A stretch of 64,000 nt of DNA. It comes from Russula earlei. Its lineage: Eukaryota > Basidiomycota > Agaricomycetes > Russulales > Russulaceae. Position numbers and translations under genes: made by a program. Position 1 is the first letter of the stretch. Every line of letters begins with the position of its first letter. The notes under the pieces were generated by a model. The model worked only from the letters and a program-made list of their open reading frames with translations, was not told the origin of the DNA and ran no database searches. Shown one piece after another: positions 44,787 through 56,307 of the stretch. Where the stretch lies: NCBI GenBank assembly GCA_025769875.1, contig JAGFNK010000017.1:62001-126000 (forward strand), given 5' to 3'.

Positions 44787-46868
44787 CTAGCACTCCACAT
44801 GGTCATCAGCATCCCAAATGACCCGCCAGCCCCACTTGAGAGCGCTCCCGCTCTTCGCCTCCCGGAGGGGGCTACCAGCAGGTTCGATCCGGTAGAAAAG
44901 CTCAGGACGACAGATAACCTGCGGGGGCATGGCACCTGGCGCACCGCGGAATCGCCAGGAATTAATTTGGGCCCGGGACAGCAGGTGTACTGGGTTGGTG
45001 CTAAAGATATGGCGATCGGCATCGTGATAGGTAGGCGGCAACGTTACGGAGGTGGATGTTGGCGCCATGTGATCCTGGGTTGGAAGATTCCATATTGGAT
45101 CAGGTGCAGAATGGGGGGATCGGCCTATGGTCTCGAGTTCAACGAGATAGAAAACGAGGTATGGGACGGCATCCCTTTCTGCATGAGGTACCGTCTGGGT
45201 AAACTTGACTACATCACTCCATTGGGCTCGCCAACCACTCGGAGGACGTCTTGAATGCCTTGGAAACGTATCAGAAGGCAAATGGACCAAAGTCCGCGCA
45301 TCCTGAGTATGGGTGAGCGTTGCCGCTGTTGCTGTTACATACACGTGTTGGAGGCGCGCAGCTATAGACTGCATCGCGAGCCAGGTCCGCTCCGAGAAAC
45401 TGGTTCTGCGCGATCGCTGGTGGGTAGGTTCTTGGTATATGTTTGTGTTCGGTACGGAGGGTACTGGCACAGCAAACGGCTTGGCACTGTTACCGAGAGG
45501 GCTATCATTGACGTCGACGGCCACGAAGCTTTGCCACCGGGTGCCACCGCATGAGTGCTGCGGACTGGGATGACCTGAAGCAGACGGGAGATGGTTGATC
45601 GCTGAAGGTGAATATGTCTGCGCGTTGATCGAAGATATCGACATGCCGAACGACAACCAGGAAATAGGCCGAGATGATGCAGGAGATGGGGAAACACCAG
45701 CTGAGAACGACGATGTCTGGGGGGAGGGAACCGATAGACCATCCAGAGATAGTGACACTGACGCGCAAGCTTTGCATTCAGGAACAGTTTCCGGTACACG
45801 CGACGTCCATGCATCGGTTCGGCTCCTCGGATGACGTCGCTCGCCTTCCTCCCAACGCACAGGTTCCAATAATGTACCGAGCAGCTCGGATTCGCGCCGC
45901 GTCCTTCCCGATACGGATTCACCATGGACGATAGGAAAGAGTACACTCCCTATGCTTGCACGGATGTCGTCGAAGGAAACGCTATGCGCATTGGTAGCAT
46001 TAGGACTTGCCAGCGTGGCAAGGCCCAAGCGTGTCTTCATACTCCCTTGCCGCTGGCGAATCAGGACTGTATTCGCCAGAGTGGTCGAAGGAACGGGAAA
46101 TGGATAGGTGAACCGTTCGGGGACGTGTCGCGGTTGAGGCGAAACCGGAGGTGGCACGCGCGAAAGGACTCGGAAACCAGAGCGCTGGACGTGAGAAATA
46201 TTGCTGACGGTACGACGACGGTCGCGCTCGCGCTCTAGCCCTTCAAATTCGCGCGTGACACGCTCACGCTCCATCAACTCGTCCTCCTTCCGCGCGCGCA
46301 TTAAAAGAGCTGCAACGCGCTCGCGTCGTGAACGTTCAAGGATGGTGGTAAAGACCTGCTCGGCACGAGCCAGGGTTTCATAGCGACGCTTTGCTCGTGC
46401 TCGCACGCGAGCACGCTCCACTACCTCAACTTGAAGAGCGGGTTTCTCCACCAAGGGAGTTGAAGGGAGAGGTGATGACAGTCGGGAATGAACGGGATAA
46501 GGTAGGGGCTGAGAGTTGATTGCCTGAGCCGAGAATGGGGATTCGCGGGGATCTATAGGCGCGTGGGAGGTATCTTGGTGTAAGACGCGAGAGCGAGGGT
46601 GGGAGCGGAGCGGAGCAGGATCGGGAGGGGTGAGCGTGAGGAGTGAGGCAGGAGATGATGAAAGGGAAGGAGGAGAGAGGTAGAAGTGACTAAATGCCTG
46701 TTTCTCTGGGTCACTAGGAAGGGGATAACATTTCATGATAGAGGTCCTATTGCGACGTCGCTCTTCGGAGGCCTGGCGAGCAAGCGCGACGGAAGAGACG
46801 TCTCTTGAGCGGCCACGCGGGTGCATGTCTGGTGGAGAAGGAGAAGGGAGTGGGTATGTGTGCCACAC
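44787..46868 (-). CDS. 693-residue protein of unknown function, single exon
   Basis: The frame is open for 2082 nt without introns, too long for chance, and ends in a folded-looking stretch. I do not recognise it. The N-terminal 200 residues are Pro/Ser-rich; a strongly charged helix follows (about 150-230: VERARVRARAKRRYETLARA, SRRERVAALLMRARKEDELM). The middle is disordered. The last 200 residues look structured: SERTWLAMQSIAARLQHVYV, WRAQWSDVVKFTQTVPHAER, YLVFYLVELETIG, SALKWGWRVIWDADDHVEC. The Met at 46826 (MHPRGRS) is an alternative start. Being intronless is unusual beside its neighbours. A lineage-specific regulator or cytoskeletal protein is possible but unsupported. Confidence 0.7.
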   Translation of the reverse strand: MWHTYPLPSPSPPDMHPRGRSRDVSSVALARQASEERRRNRTSIMKCYPLPSDPEKQAFSHFYLSPPSLSSSPASLLTLTPPDPAPLRSHPRSRVLHQDTSHAPIDPRESPFSAQAINSQPLPYPVHSRLSSPLPSTPLVEKPALQVEVVERARVRARAKRRYETLARAEQVFTTILERSRRERVAALLMRARKEDELMERERVTREFEGLERERDRRRTVSNISHVQRSGFRVLSRVPPPVSPQPRHVPERFTYPFPVPSTTLANTVLIRQRQGSMKTRLGLATLASPNATNAHSVSFDDIRASIGSVLFPIVHGESVSGRTRRESELLGTLLEPVRWEEGERRHPRSRTDAWTSRVPETVPECKACASVSLSLDGLSVPSPQTSSFSAGVSPSPASSRPISWLSFGMSISSINAQTYSPSAINHLPSASGHPSPQHSCGGTRWQSFVAVDVNDSPLGNSAKPFAVPVPSVPNTNIYQEPTHQRSRRTSFSERTWLAMQSIAARLQHVYVTATAATLTHTQDARTLVHLPSDTFPRHSRRPPSGWRAQWSDVVKFTQTVPHAERDAVPYLVFYLVELETIGRSPHSAPDPIWNLPTQDHMAPTSTSVTLPPTYHDADRHIFSTNPVHLLSRAQINSWRFRGAPGAMPPQVICRPELFYRIEPAGSPLREAKSGSALKWGWRVIWDADDHVEC

Positions 46869-49604
46869 AATACGGTGATGGTTAACATGAGAGGGAGGGA
46901 AACATGCGGAAGGGAAGGGTTTAATACAACAAGAACTTACCTTTTGAGGCCGCCGAGGCTGTTAAACAAAGACGTGAGTCAACAAAGACACAGCCCCTTG
47001 TGGGTTCACAAGCGCCTTTAATTGACTCAAACTAAACCCAAAAATCTGACAGAGAAAGAACGTGGAACACAAGACAAAAGAAAGGAGAACAATGACAAGG
47101 GTCGAGCAGGACGACTTTCTTTTTCTTTTGGGGACATTGGGGACACAACCTTCAATTTTATTTATTTTATTTATTCGGATACAGATAATTGCTTATCGGC
47201 CAATGACATAACCTTGAACGATGAACGGTGATGGCTGCGATGGCTGCGCTACGCAGCTGTTCCCATCAGATATCATCCCGGTTGCGGTCGGCACCTCATT
47301 TCTATTTTCCCTGCACATCGTCACTGAGCACTTTGGACACGCTGATGTCCTGCGATGGCGTGAATTTCCCTTTCTCTATCGTATGTCACCCGTTCCCACC
47401 AAACATGATGGATACGTGACGGCGCTGATCAATGCCTCGTGGGTTAACTCGTTGTTTCTACCAATCAACCATGTTCTGTAGCCGTTCTACGTTGTTCCTT
47501 ATACCGGCTTTACCAATATGATGTGCACTACATCACTCAGTTTATACTGCACCTCCCGCTGTTGGGCATAATTAACACAACCTGAGTCCTTAATCTTCCC
47601 ACTGTTTACTCTCATTGGCGCGCCCATTCCCTTTCGCTCCTCAATTCGTGTTATGGGCTTGTCTTGTAGAGTAAACGCACGTTGCAAAGCCCTTCGCCAT
47701 GTCTATGACCGACGTCAACGCTAATCCCTCACGTGAAACCGCAATCACGGATTGTCACTCTTCCGTCTTGACCGTTACAAGGACCAGCTTATCATATGCA
47801 CCGATGCCGAGGGTAAATAGGGGCGCGCGAACGACGTGAATGAGCACGGCTGCACAGCTCAGCTGAGTATCAACGCCGCCTACCACTAACATGTGAATTC
47901 ACAGTCACAGGAGAAAAAATGAAAAATAAATAAAATTTAAAAAATAGAAAAAGATCCGAATTTCAAAACTTTAAAGTATTTTCGATGGGTCTCTCTAGAA
48001 AATACATGTCCCAGGGAGAAAGATGACACATTTCCCGAGATTGAGGCCTTTGGACAAACTCTGGACTGTGGGAAGGAAACATGAGGTCATGTTGCAGGCA
48101 TGAACTGGCGTCGGAGATGGTGGTGATGCGTGTTCAAAATCTAAAAGGTTCCAGCAGTGTTAGTCCAGAACTATGGCAGCGGCCAGTGGGCAAGCATGTC
48201 TGCTACCTCAAACAAGGACTGTCGATCTCCCAGGTCCCGCATAGTGCTAAAGTGTGAGAGCACGCAAAGCACGCAAATGAGGTCGTGGTTAACAAGTAAA
48301 AAAGTTCGGGCGTCGCCCTTTTGGGCCCCGGCGGGCCGAGGGCGCCTCTGCTATAGAGACTATAACGTATAACGTATATCCTTTAAGAATGCTACTGTAA
48401 GTGGCAATGAATTATTCCCTCGAGCGCGTGATAAACTGAATGTGCCACGGCCGCTCTCTCGGGTCACAAAAAAACGGCTGAAACGTCCGTAAGGACGGAC
48501 TTGTACAGTTAATGGGCGACGCCCTTGCTCGCTCCCGGAGATCTGTCGGGTCCGTCGGCTCGTTTTGATGTACCGCGCTGACGGAGCCAGAGAAGAGCCT
48601 GTCGCCTGGAGGTGTTAACCCCACTTTTCCTTTTTCCCACCGATATACAGGTCACATCTATCCTGCAACGTGCTTTGGCTCCAAGTCGTGCTATTGAGTG
48701 TACGATGTCAAACGTTCCCAGAACTGAATGGGTCGTCTTATTTGTTGTTGTTTCATGTTTGTGATCGCTGGTTTTCTCCGTGTGTGCCAGTGCCAGCACT
48801 AGCGAGTCTTGTCCGTCTAGGGTCCCTCATACTCTTCCACTCTGTTGTAGTCCTTGGGCCAGATGATTCTTCGATCGCTCATTGTCAGTACTCGACCGCA
48901 ATTGCACGCCAGTTCTGAAACTTGGCTCCCATAGGTCCCATATTTCCACCGACCTTACGTCACGTCACTGGCAGTCCAATGTGAGGTCGGTACATGTTTC
49001 ATTTCGTGCCACAGCCGACGGTCTTTTCTCTCGCGTAAAACTGGTTGAACTGAGCGTGTACCTAGCTGCCGATATTCGGACAGTCGGATCCGCCTTTTCG
49101 CCGATGTTACAGTTTTATTCGGCACCCACTACCCCCTACCCCCCAAATAATGTGAATGCCGTGTCTTTTGGATTAGTAAGGGTTAGTGGATCAACATCAA
49201 ACGGCGTTAGAACGCATCTCTTGCGCCTTGTGCTCCAATCTTTCGGTTCCTCAGAACTTATTTCGATGTTTTGAATCACTTGGAGATTATGGACGAGGGG
49301 CCTTGTCGTCTGTCTGGAACAAAGTATGCCCTCAGGATAAGTGGTAGGTAAATGTACAATTGTCATGCAATGCGGTGTTGTATACGGGTATCGCTATGTG
49401 GAAGTATCACGTAAACGCTAGTTATGTACACGGAACGCTCTGGATCGAAGAAATCAACTACGGATTTATAATTGCTTTTGGGTGGTACTAGCGGTGCGTT
49501 TTTGCAATTTGGAGCCGAGTTGCAGACACATGTCTGTTCAGTGCTCCCGGCGTCCGGAGATATCCAACGCAGAGCCAGAAGATTGTCGACAGACCGAGGA
49601 GTTC
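46869..49604. other. Gene-free stretch of about 2.7 kb
   Basis: Only short frames occur; the longest (48882-49274, plus, 130 codons) lacks an ATG start and any motif. An A/T-rich patch lies at 47915-47975 and a GC-rich patch at 48310-48345. I see no transposon ends, no RNA gene and no long repeat. Promoter sequence of the 693-residue gene must lie near 46870-47000. Confidence 0.55.
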
Positions 49605-51127
49605 TCACCATCCAGTGTTCAAATATTTGAAAGAGCAAGTCATATGTCTACGGTAGCGGAGAAGGTTCGTCGCCGGGAATGTCGTGCCCAGTCCTAGAAT
49701 TGAGCATGGAGGACGAGAATTCGACTGTGGAACAGCCGTAATCCCTCGAGTTCTCGAATGCTGACCGGTATCCGTGCCTGTGCCCCTCGGTCCTGGCGAA
49801 GAACAGCAACTTGACGCCGAACGTGTAATTGCAGGTTCAGTGAACCTAAGCTCAACTTGAGGAGCAACGGGCTGCGGTGCCTCATGAACTGGTATCTCAG
49901 AAGCTAGCGTGCTTCCTACCCAGGATGCGAACTCGCTCGTAGCTCTGCGAGGTATTGCCACTTTTGTAGGTTGTTCAGCTATGAGAAGCCGATTGTAATA
50001 GACCTCCCGTTGACGCTCCATAAACGCTTTATATGTGCCCACACTCTCCTGGATTCCAGAAGCAGGTCCGATGATCCCATCTAACCATTCGTAGTGCGCC
50101 TTTCGCTCTTGAGAAGACAACGGCAGAACTCTTGCTCGGACGTTCGTGGTCTCGCATGCTGAAGAAAGAGCTGACGAAATCGAGGAGGTCGTCGAAAGCG
50201 TGGACGTAGAGATGGAAGGGCTCATATCAAGAAGTGACGAGATGGAATGACAAGAAGAGTGCTCCGATTCTGCTTCCTTCTCCTCGAGGCTGAAGGTAGA
50301 AAACTGCCCGAAATTTTGTGTACAGCCGACATCGGACATTAAAAATGACGCGCCCGAAGAAGGGAGTGATTCCTCGGTCATATCCACATCAGTCATCGAG
50401 CTGTCGACCGCAAGTTCAGGTTCGATGATGAAGGGTGTTTCACTGGGAGAGAGAATATCAAGTCCTGCAGGAGAGGCCAGACGCTCCGGTCGCTTTTGCT
50501 TGCATCTTTGCTTCCTGGGGGCATGGGTACGTTTCAGAGACGTGGCCTCCAATGCCGCGACTGCAGCTCGACGCTTTCTGGGCTCCGGAAGGGCCGATGG
50601 AGGGGCGATACTGCGGGCAGGTCTTTGGAATTTTGTCTATGGTCCATGAGAAACCAAAAGCGGAGAACGAGAGGGGCAAATTGATGACATACTTCCAGAT
50701 AGCTGTTCCGCATGGCCTTCTCGTTCAGGCACCGGAGCCCTCTACTGTGGAAAAAGTCGTAAATGTGCCGTCTGTCGATCCCAAACCTGATCTGTATGTC
50801 GCGACGAACGCTGAACGGTGGCATCTCGATGCTGCCTGGGATGATATGTTTTTCCATCTCGGCAACAAGCTCGGGACCAAGGCGAGCGGCTAGACTCTCA
50901 GGATTGACGCGACGACGTTGAGGGCCTAGCTCAAGGCGGTGGTGGAGCTGATTGGACCAAGTGGATGGCACGTTGCAAGAGTTATTATCAAAAAAAGCGG
51001 ATTTTCCGGTAGGATAGGCTGATTGATCAGTAGGAACAGGGGAGAACATATTGTACAGGGTGACGCTGACGCAAGCTGATGAGTGAAGAGGAAGAAGAAC
51101 GATCTGATGGAATTCCAAGTTCGACAT
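49605..51127 (-). CDS. Homeodomain-like protein, likely nuclear
   Basis: Two exons, 51127-50733 and 50577-49605, close in frame at 455 residues (the Met at 51049, MFSPVPTDQS, is the more likely start). The N-terminal region contains LAARLGPELVAEMEKHIIPG, then PPFSVRRDIQIRFGIDRRHI running into YDFFHSRGLR, and right after the splice KRRAAVAALEATSLKRTHAP with more basic residues. The RRDIQIRF...DRRHIYDFFHSRGLRKRR pattern looks like helices two and three of a homeodomain followed by a nuclear localisation signal. The rest is acidic and Ser-rich (TSTLSTTSSISSAL), with a helical stretch HYEWLDGIIGPASG / YKAFMERQREVYYNRLLIA. A transcription factor is plausible. The 155-nt intron is long for this genome, so a missed small exon is possible. 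Confidence 0.65.
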
Positions 51128-51164
51128 TACACGATGACGTCACAAAGCACCCTTCAAAGGTCTT

Positions 51165-54100
51165 CTAGAAATACAAACTAGCAGCGAATATAACTGAGCG
51201 ATAGAGGGGTCAGCGAAGAAAACGCTGAGCAGAGTGAAAATACTCACCGTCTCTCTTGATTTTCATCTGAGCCTCTTCCATTTTCTTCATCAACACGGCA
51301 TCCCCGATGACGCGAGCAGCATCCCTGACTTCTCTGCAGGTTTCGTCGAGCCGGGTAATGACGCGTACGATGGTACCTTCCGCTACATCAGTGAGAGTGG
51401 TTAATTGATCGAAGGGCTGGAATGGACCATCGATGCATTAACTCTCGTTCAACCAATGAGAGTGAGAGATGCCGACCATTCCTTTGGCCCATTCGTAGAC
51501 AGCTTCCATCAGCCCGAAGTTCAATGTCCAACGATGTTCATCAGCTACGACCTGATGCCTGGCTTGGACCTCCGCGACCCGATCTCGAATTACAGCCAAT
51601 TGCTCACGTCCATCTTCTAGTCTCGGGGTAAATACTGGTTGGATATCTGTTTTCTCTTGGAAGACGAAAGAGGAGAGAAGTGCAACCACTTCCTCGGGCT
51701 CGTATGTAGCGAAGGTATTATCCAGTACGAGTTCGGTGAGAACAAGTTCGTTGACAGAATTGATCTATGAGTAACGTGAGGCACGCACGAAGGGTCTGAA
51801 AACCGACAGGCCACAAACCTCACATGCAACGCGGCCCTTCAGAGAGACTGTAGAATTTGCCTCTAAAAATTTGAGCTCCTTCAGGACCTCAACGCGCTGC
51901 TCATAGTCAGGAACTAGCTCAAGATTTTGATCTGAAATCGCCAGTTTGAGGCTCGCGATGTTGCTTCGCAGGACACGCTCGACGTGCAAGGTATTGTACT
52001 GTGGTATATGTTCAACGCTGATCCACTGAAGCAAGTGGCAGGACATACGTGCAGTTCGAACTCATTGCAGAAGATGCACGCTAAGCTCTCAAGGTGCTCG
52101 ACTAGTGCATTTCTTCTGTTAAAGAGCACTTGGAAGTCCAGTGAACGCATGCGTGCCCAGTCCACCTCTGGAATGTGAGTGTTGTTATCCCACTCGTTTA
52201 CGAGGTCCCCAAGTTGTGCAATCGCGTTCTTCATGTGGGACTTCGAGTGGACTTCTAATATTGTATCAATATCGACCTATTCCGAGTGGTGAGGAGGCAT
52301 CACGCTAGATTAGCTGCGGTCGTTACCTTAAATATTCGACTAGTCACAAGTGCGATGCTGGTCACTGGAACGACAGCTAACTCGTACACGCCAACCTCAA
52401 CCATAAGACTCTGTGCCGAAGGAGGCCACCGGGGAGGTACAGCGTGCGCATCCACATCTAGTAAGGTGTCCATAAGATGTCAGTCTCGCCAAAAGGTCTT
52501 TTCGCCGAGGCGTACCATGCTTTCCCTCTTTCGTTTCAAGGTCCTACCAGGGAGAGAACGAAAAAGCATTTGACTTGCTCACGTGTCGGCGCGGGCTTGA
52601 GTATCAAAGCAATAGCCCAACGGAAGTGCTAGACAGAATGTCTTAGAGAAAACGTTCCAATATGGAGAGCGGCGTACACCATCACGAAGCACGACAACCC
52701 GGCCCGACGACAAGGATTTCGAACCTTGTACGTGCGTGGAAGCCAGTTCCAAAAGTTGTTGGTTAATAGCCACAATCTCGGCTGTAATGTCGTAGTATTT
52801 GTTGATGTCCTTTGAGCAAGTATCACACTCAAGTTTCGACAAAGTTGAGAGTGTCTTCTCGTTCTGGATAGAAAGATCAGGGTAGAGGCAAAGATAAGAA
52901 AGAGCATATGAGCGCACCTCGAGTATTTTCTTTTGTTGTTCAGGCAGCAGTTGCTGAGATGTATTTTCCGAGAAGCTACGTTTGATCATCTCTTCAACCT
53001 TCAGCGTTTCGACCCGTAGGAGATTGAGAATCATGTTGTATGTCAGTCGGAACTGCGATGCTAGTTTCCCGGGCTTCCCAGTGATCATATGGCTTAAAGT
53101 AGATTGCTGGGGGAAAAGGAGCTGCTCAGAACCTCAATCGCTTCCAACTCTTACTAGAACGTACCTCGGGGAATTCATCACTAGGGATAATGATCACAGT
53201 GCCGGTGGGGTCGAGCCCTCTACGGCCAGCACGTCCGGCCATTTGGGTGTATTCCCCGGGTAGAATCTCCCGGAAGTGACGACCATCATGTTTGCGGATT
53301 CCAGAGAAGACCACAGACTTTGCTGGCATGTTGACGCCCTGGAGGTGAACTATCAATGCGTAATAGGCTGCAGGGATTAACATTACAACCCACCATCGCG
53401 AAAGTCTCTGTCGCGAAAAGAACTTTGACTAAACCGCGAGCGAAAAGAATTTCCACTACCTAAACGACAATAGATGACAGATACGCCTCTGGCGTGAGCA
53501 ACGAAACCTTACTTCCTTAACAAGGGGGAGCAATCCGCCATGGTGTACACCTATCCCCCTCGATAATAGGTCGCGCATTCTGGCGATCTGCGGTAACTTC
53601 TTGTCTGAACCTAGAGAAGAAATACATCTCCCAGACTTTCTTTTGTTAGCACGTGGAAATATGATACCTTTGAGACGCATCACAGCCTTCTCGATTGTGA
53701 CATGTACCTCACTCTTCTCGACTGCAGATGAGAGGTCCAAGTTAGTCAAAGTCCCTGCGTTCTGCTCGCATCTCTTCTTAGAGAAAGTGAATATTACAAC
53801 CGGAAGAAGGGATTTCTTGCGAAGAAGGCCGATGAGGTGGATATATACACTCTGGTCGCCTTGGCGGGCAGGTCGAGAGGGTTCGCCACCTCGAGGTATA
53901 TGGACGGCCCTGGTTGGAGCACCTCTGTGTCCACCACGGCTGGCAAGTCCACCACGTTGACCACGCTGTGGGGCTGCTGCTCTGGCTCCTAGCCGTTGGA
54001 GAGGAGGAAGACCCGCTGCTTCACGCTCTTTGTCTTGCTTGCGCTTCAAAGCTTCCCCTGCATCCTTATACCTGACGTACTTTGAATATGGGCGTTTGAA

Positions 54101-56001
54101 ATCTACATCAGAAACGAACCCATGACTAATGAATCCTCCGCCCGCATCGACGATCTTATAGATCTCGCGGCTGGCATAGAGGTAATGCTCCAACGGGACT
54201 GGCCTCTTAGAGGTGTAGATGACGTATATATCCTTCTTTTTTGTTCGCCTGAAAAGTGATGAGGCCATGCAATAACTGTTGGGAAGCAGAGTATGTACCC
54301 AACCCAATCTGCGAATTCCTTGGCATTCGGGACAGTTGCTGACAACAGTATGATATTGACGTGATCGGGAAGCATGATGATGACCTCTTCCCAGACGACG
54401 CCTCTCTATCACAAGGTGGTTCAGTGTGTATTAATTTCTATGGCAACATGAATCGAACCTCCGCATCATTCACATAATGTACTTCGTCAAAGATCACGAA
54501 TTCGACATCACGGATCAGATCAGCGCCTTTATAAAGCATGCTTCGCAAGATTTCCGTTGTCATGATTAGACAATTGGCTTCCGGATTGATTTGGACGTCG
54601 CCAGTCAATATACCCACAGAGTTCGAAGAGAATGTTTGCTTGAAATCACGGAACTTTTGATTTGACAAGGCTTTGATTGGTGATGTGTATATGGCACTAG
54701 ATTCCACCTTAGAACGCGCAACGGAATTACATAAAATGCATGTACCGTGTCATATGCTTCTGCGCGAGTGCGATAGCGTATTCCGCCACAACGGTCTTAC
54801 CAGCCGATGTATGTGCCGCAACAAAGACCGAGTCACCCAATTCGAGGTGGTAAACTGCCTCCTTCTGGAAATTGTCGAGTTCAAAAGGATACTAACGGCT
54901 CATTACCGAGCTGTAGGGGGAGAATGAAAGATAGTGGCCGACCTTGTGCGCAAGATTCGGCACGAGCGTGTGAAAGTTCTTCATCGGCTTGTTTACGTCG
55001 ACGACATGAGCCCAATCCCGTTTTTGCACTGCGATTCGTTTGGTCGTTTTGCTGGTAGACGATACCGGTCGTAATTGTGTCCTCTGTTGTGACGTTAGCT
55101 TCATTAAGCGTTTCGATAAATCCAGAGAGCGGTGATTACCGATGTGGGGAGTAGGTGATCAACGCCTGCGTTTTGGCCCGGCAAAGCTTCTTGCGAAAGC
55201 TGCTTCTCAGGTCCATCGGATCGAACATTAGGCTATTGCGAATCCATGAGGCTACAAAAGATCCCCCAGGGATGAAGGTAATTACAGGGCTATCAGCTTC
55301 GTTTTCATACTCATCCAAGTCATACAGTTCCGATGAATCGGGGTCACGATTCTTCTCCGCAGACAATCGAATGCCGCGCCTCAGGCCAGGAGGAACGGTT
55401 CGCAGCCCTTTCGTTTCCGTGATGCCGTCTTGGGAACGTGCGTTATTTGGCCTCTCGACCAAAGAATCCAACCCACCAGGCCAAAATGGAGCGTAACCCG
55501 ACTTTCCTCTTACAAAATTCGAGTTGGGTGCAGGCCGCCTGTCAGAAGACGTTGAAGTCAGGCCTGTTTGAATTGGGGGGTTCGCCACCTGTTGCCCAAT
55601 GTAAGGATATATGTGATCTCTTTAAAAAGGAAGTGTTTTGCCTCTGAGTAACCAGTTACATGTCCGTCGAGGCCAGACCTTATAAATGAGATACTGGTGG
55701 GAGGTGGAGAAGGCCGGGACGTCAATAGAGAAGGTAGTGAGACCTGATCGTTCCAGAACCTTGAACAGACGTCAGATCAAAGAGTGAGGAGAGCGGCACG
55801 GTATACCCACACCTGATATTTAGAAAGCCAGTCCTCTGGGAGCCTCTCTTTCGGCAAAAGAAGTCGTTCCTCTATTTCACGATCGATTTGTTCGCGCGGC
55901 GGAATGATATCTAATCCAAGAGCAGCCAAAAGGTGACGAGGGTCCTCGGCAAAGAGGCTTGAGAACTCCCACGGGTGCTGAGCAGATATTCGTTCAACCA
56001 T
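51165..56001 (-). CDS. SKI2: Ski2 RNA helicase of the superkiller complex
   Basis: Ski2 threads RNA into the cytoplasmic exosome for 3'-to-5' decay. Many short introns; exons were recognised by conserved blocks: N-terminus [20 protein letters not shown] (55.95 kb), [10 protein letters not shown] (55.4), [19 protein letters not shown] (55.0), the Walker A region (about 54.85, AHTSAGKT across the frame), [16 protein letters not shown] (54.66), FDEVHYVND for motif II (54.5), [17 protein letters not shown] (54.3), [20 protein letters not shown] (53.8), [15 protein letters not shown] (53.55), [17 protein letters not shown] (53.25) and the C-terminal [11 protein letters not shown] ending at the TAG at 51167-51165. 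Between the two RecA domains is an Arg/Gly-rich insert (about 53860-54000). I did not sum all exons, so an indel here would go unnoticed. Confidence 0.95.
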
Positions 56002-56307
56002 GCTACTTGGGGATGCAGTACAGTAATGGCATGGAGGCTAAGTCGAGCTCACGTAATTTTTAGGGACATGTGATCAATATCTATTTAGGGCCTAAGCAGA
56101 ATAGCGGTTGGGTCGGTTATCTTGGCGAGGCCGTTCATCCATTCAATACACATATTCACTCCACGTGTGAAACTAGCTGAAACAAAAGTGTGCGGGTGGA
56201 ATATTTATTGGAGCGGCGGATCATCAATCGAATCATCCGGCGCAAACGTACAACCCAGCCATAGTCGGCACAACAACGTAAGGTAAGTGAGGGGAGGGGA
56301 ACAAAGC
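56002..56307. other. Upstream region of SKI2
   Basis: 306 bp between the SKI2 start and the methyltransferase stop, both on the minus strand. No gene seen. Confidence 0.45.

Noticed and set aside
48882..49274. 130-codon plus-strand frame
   Set aside because: No ATG start, no motif and no supporting splice sites.
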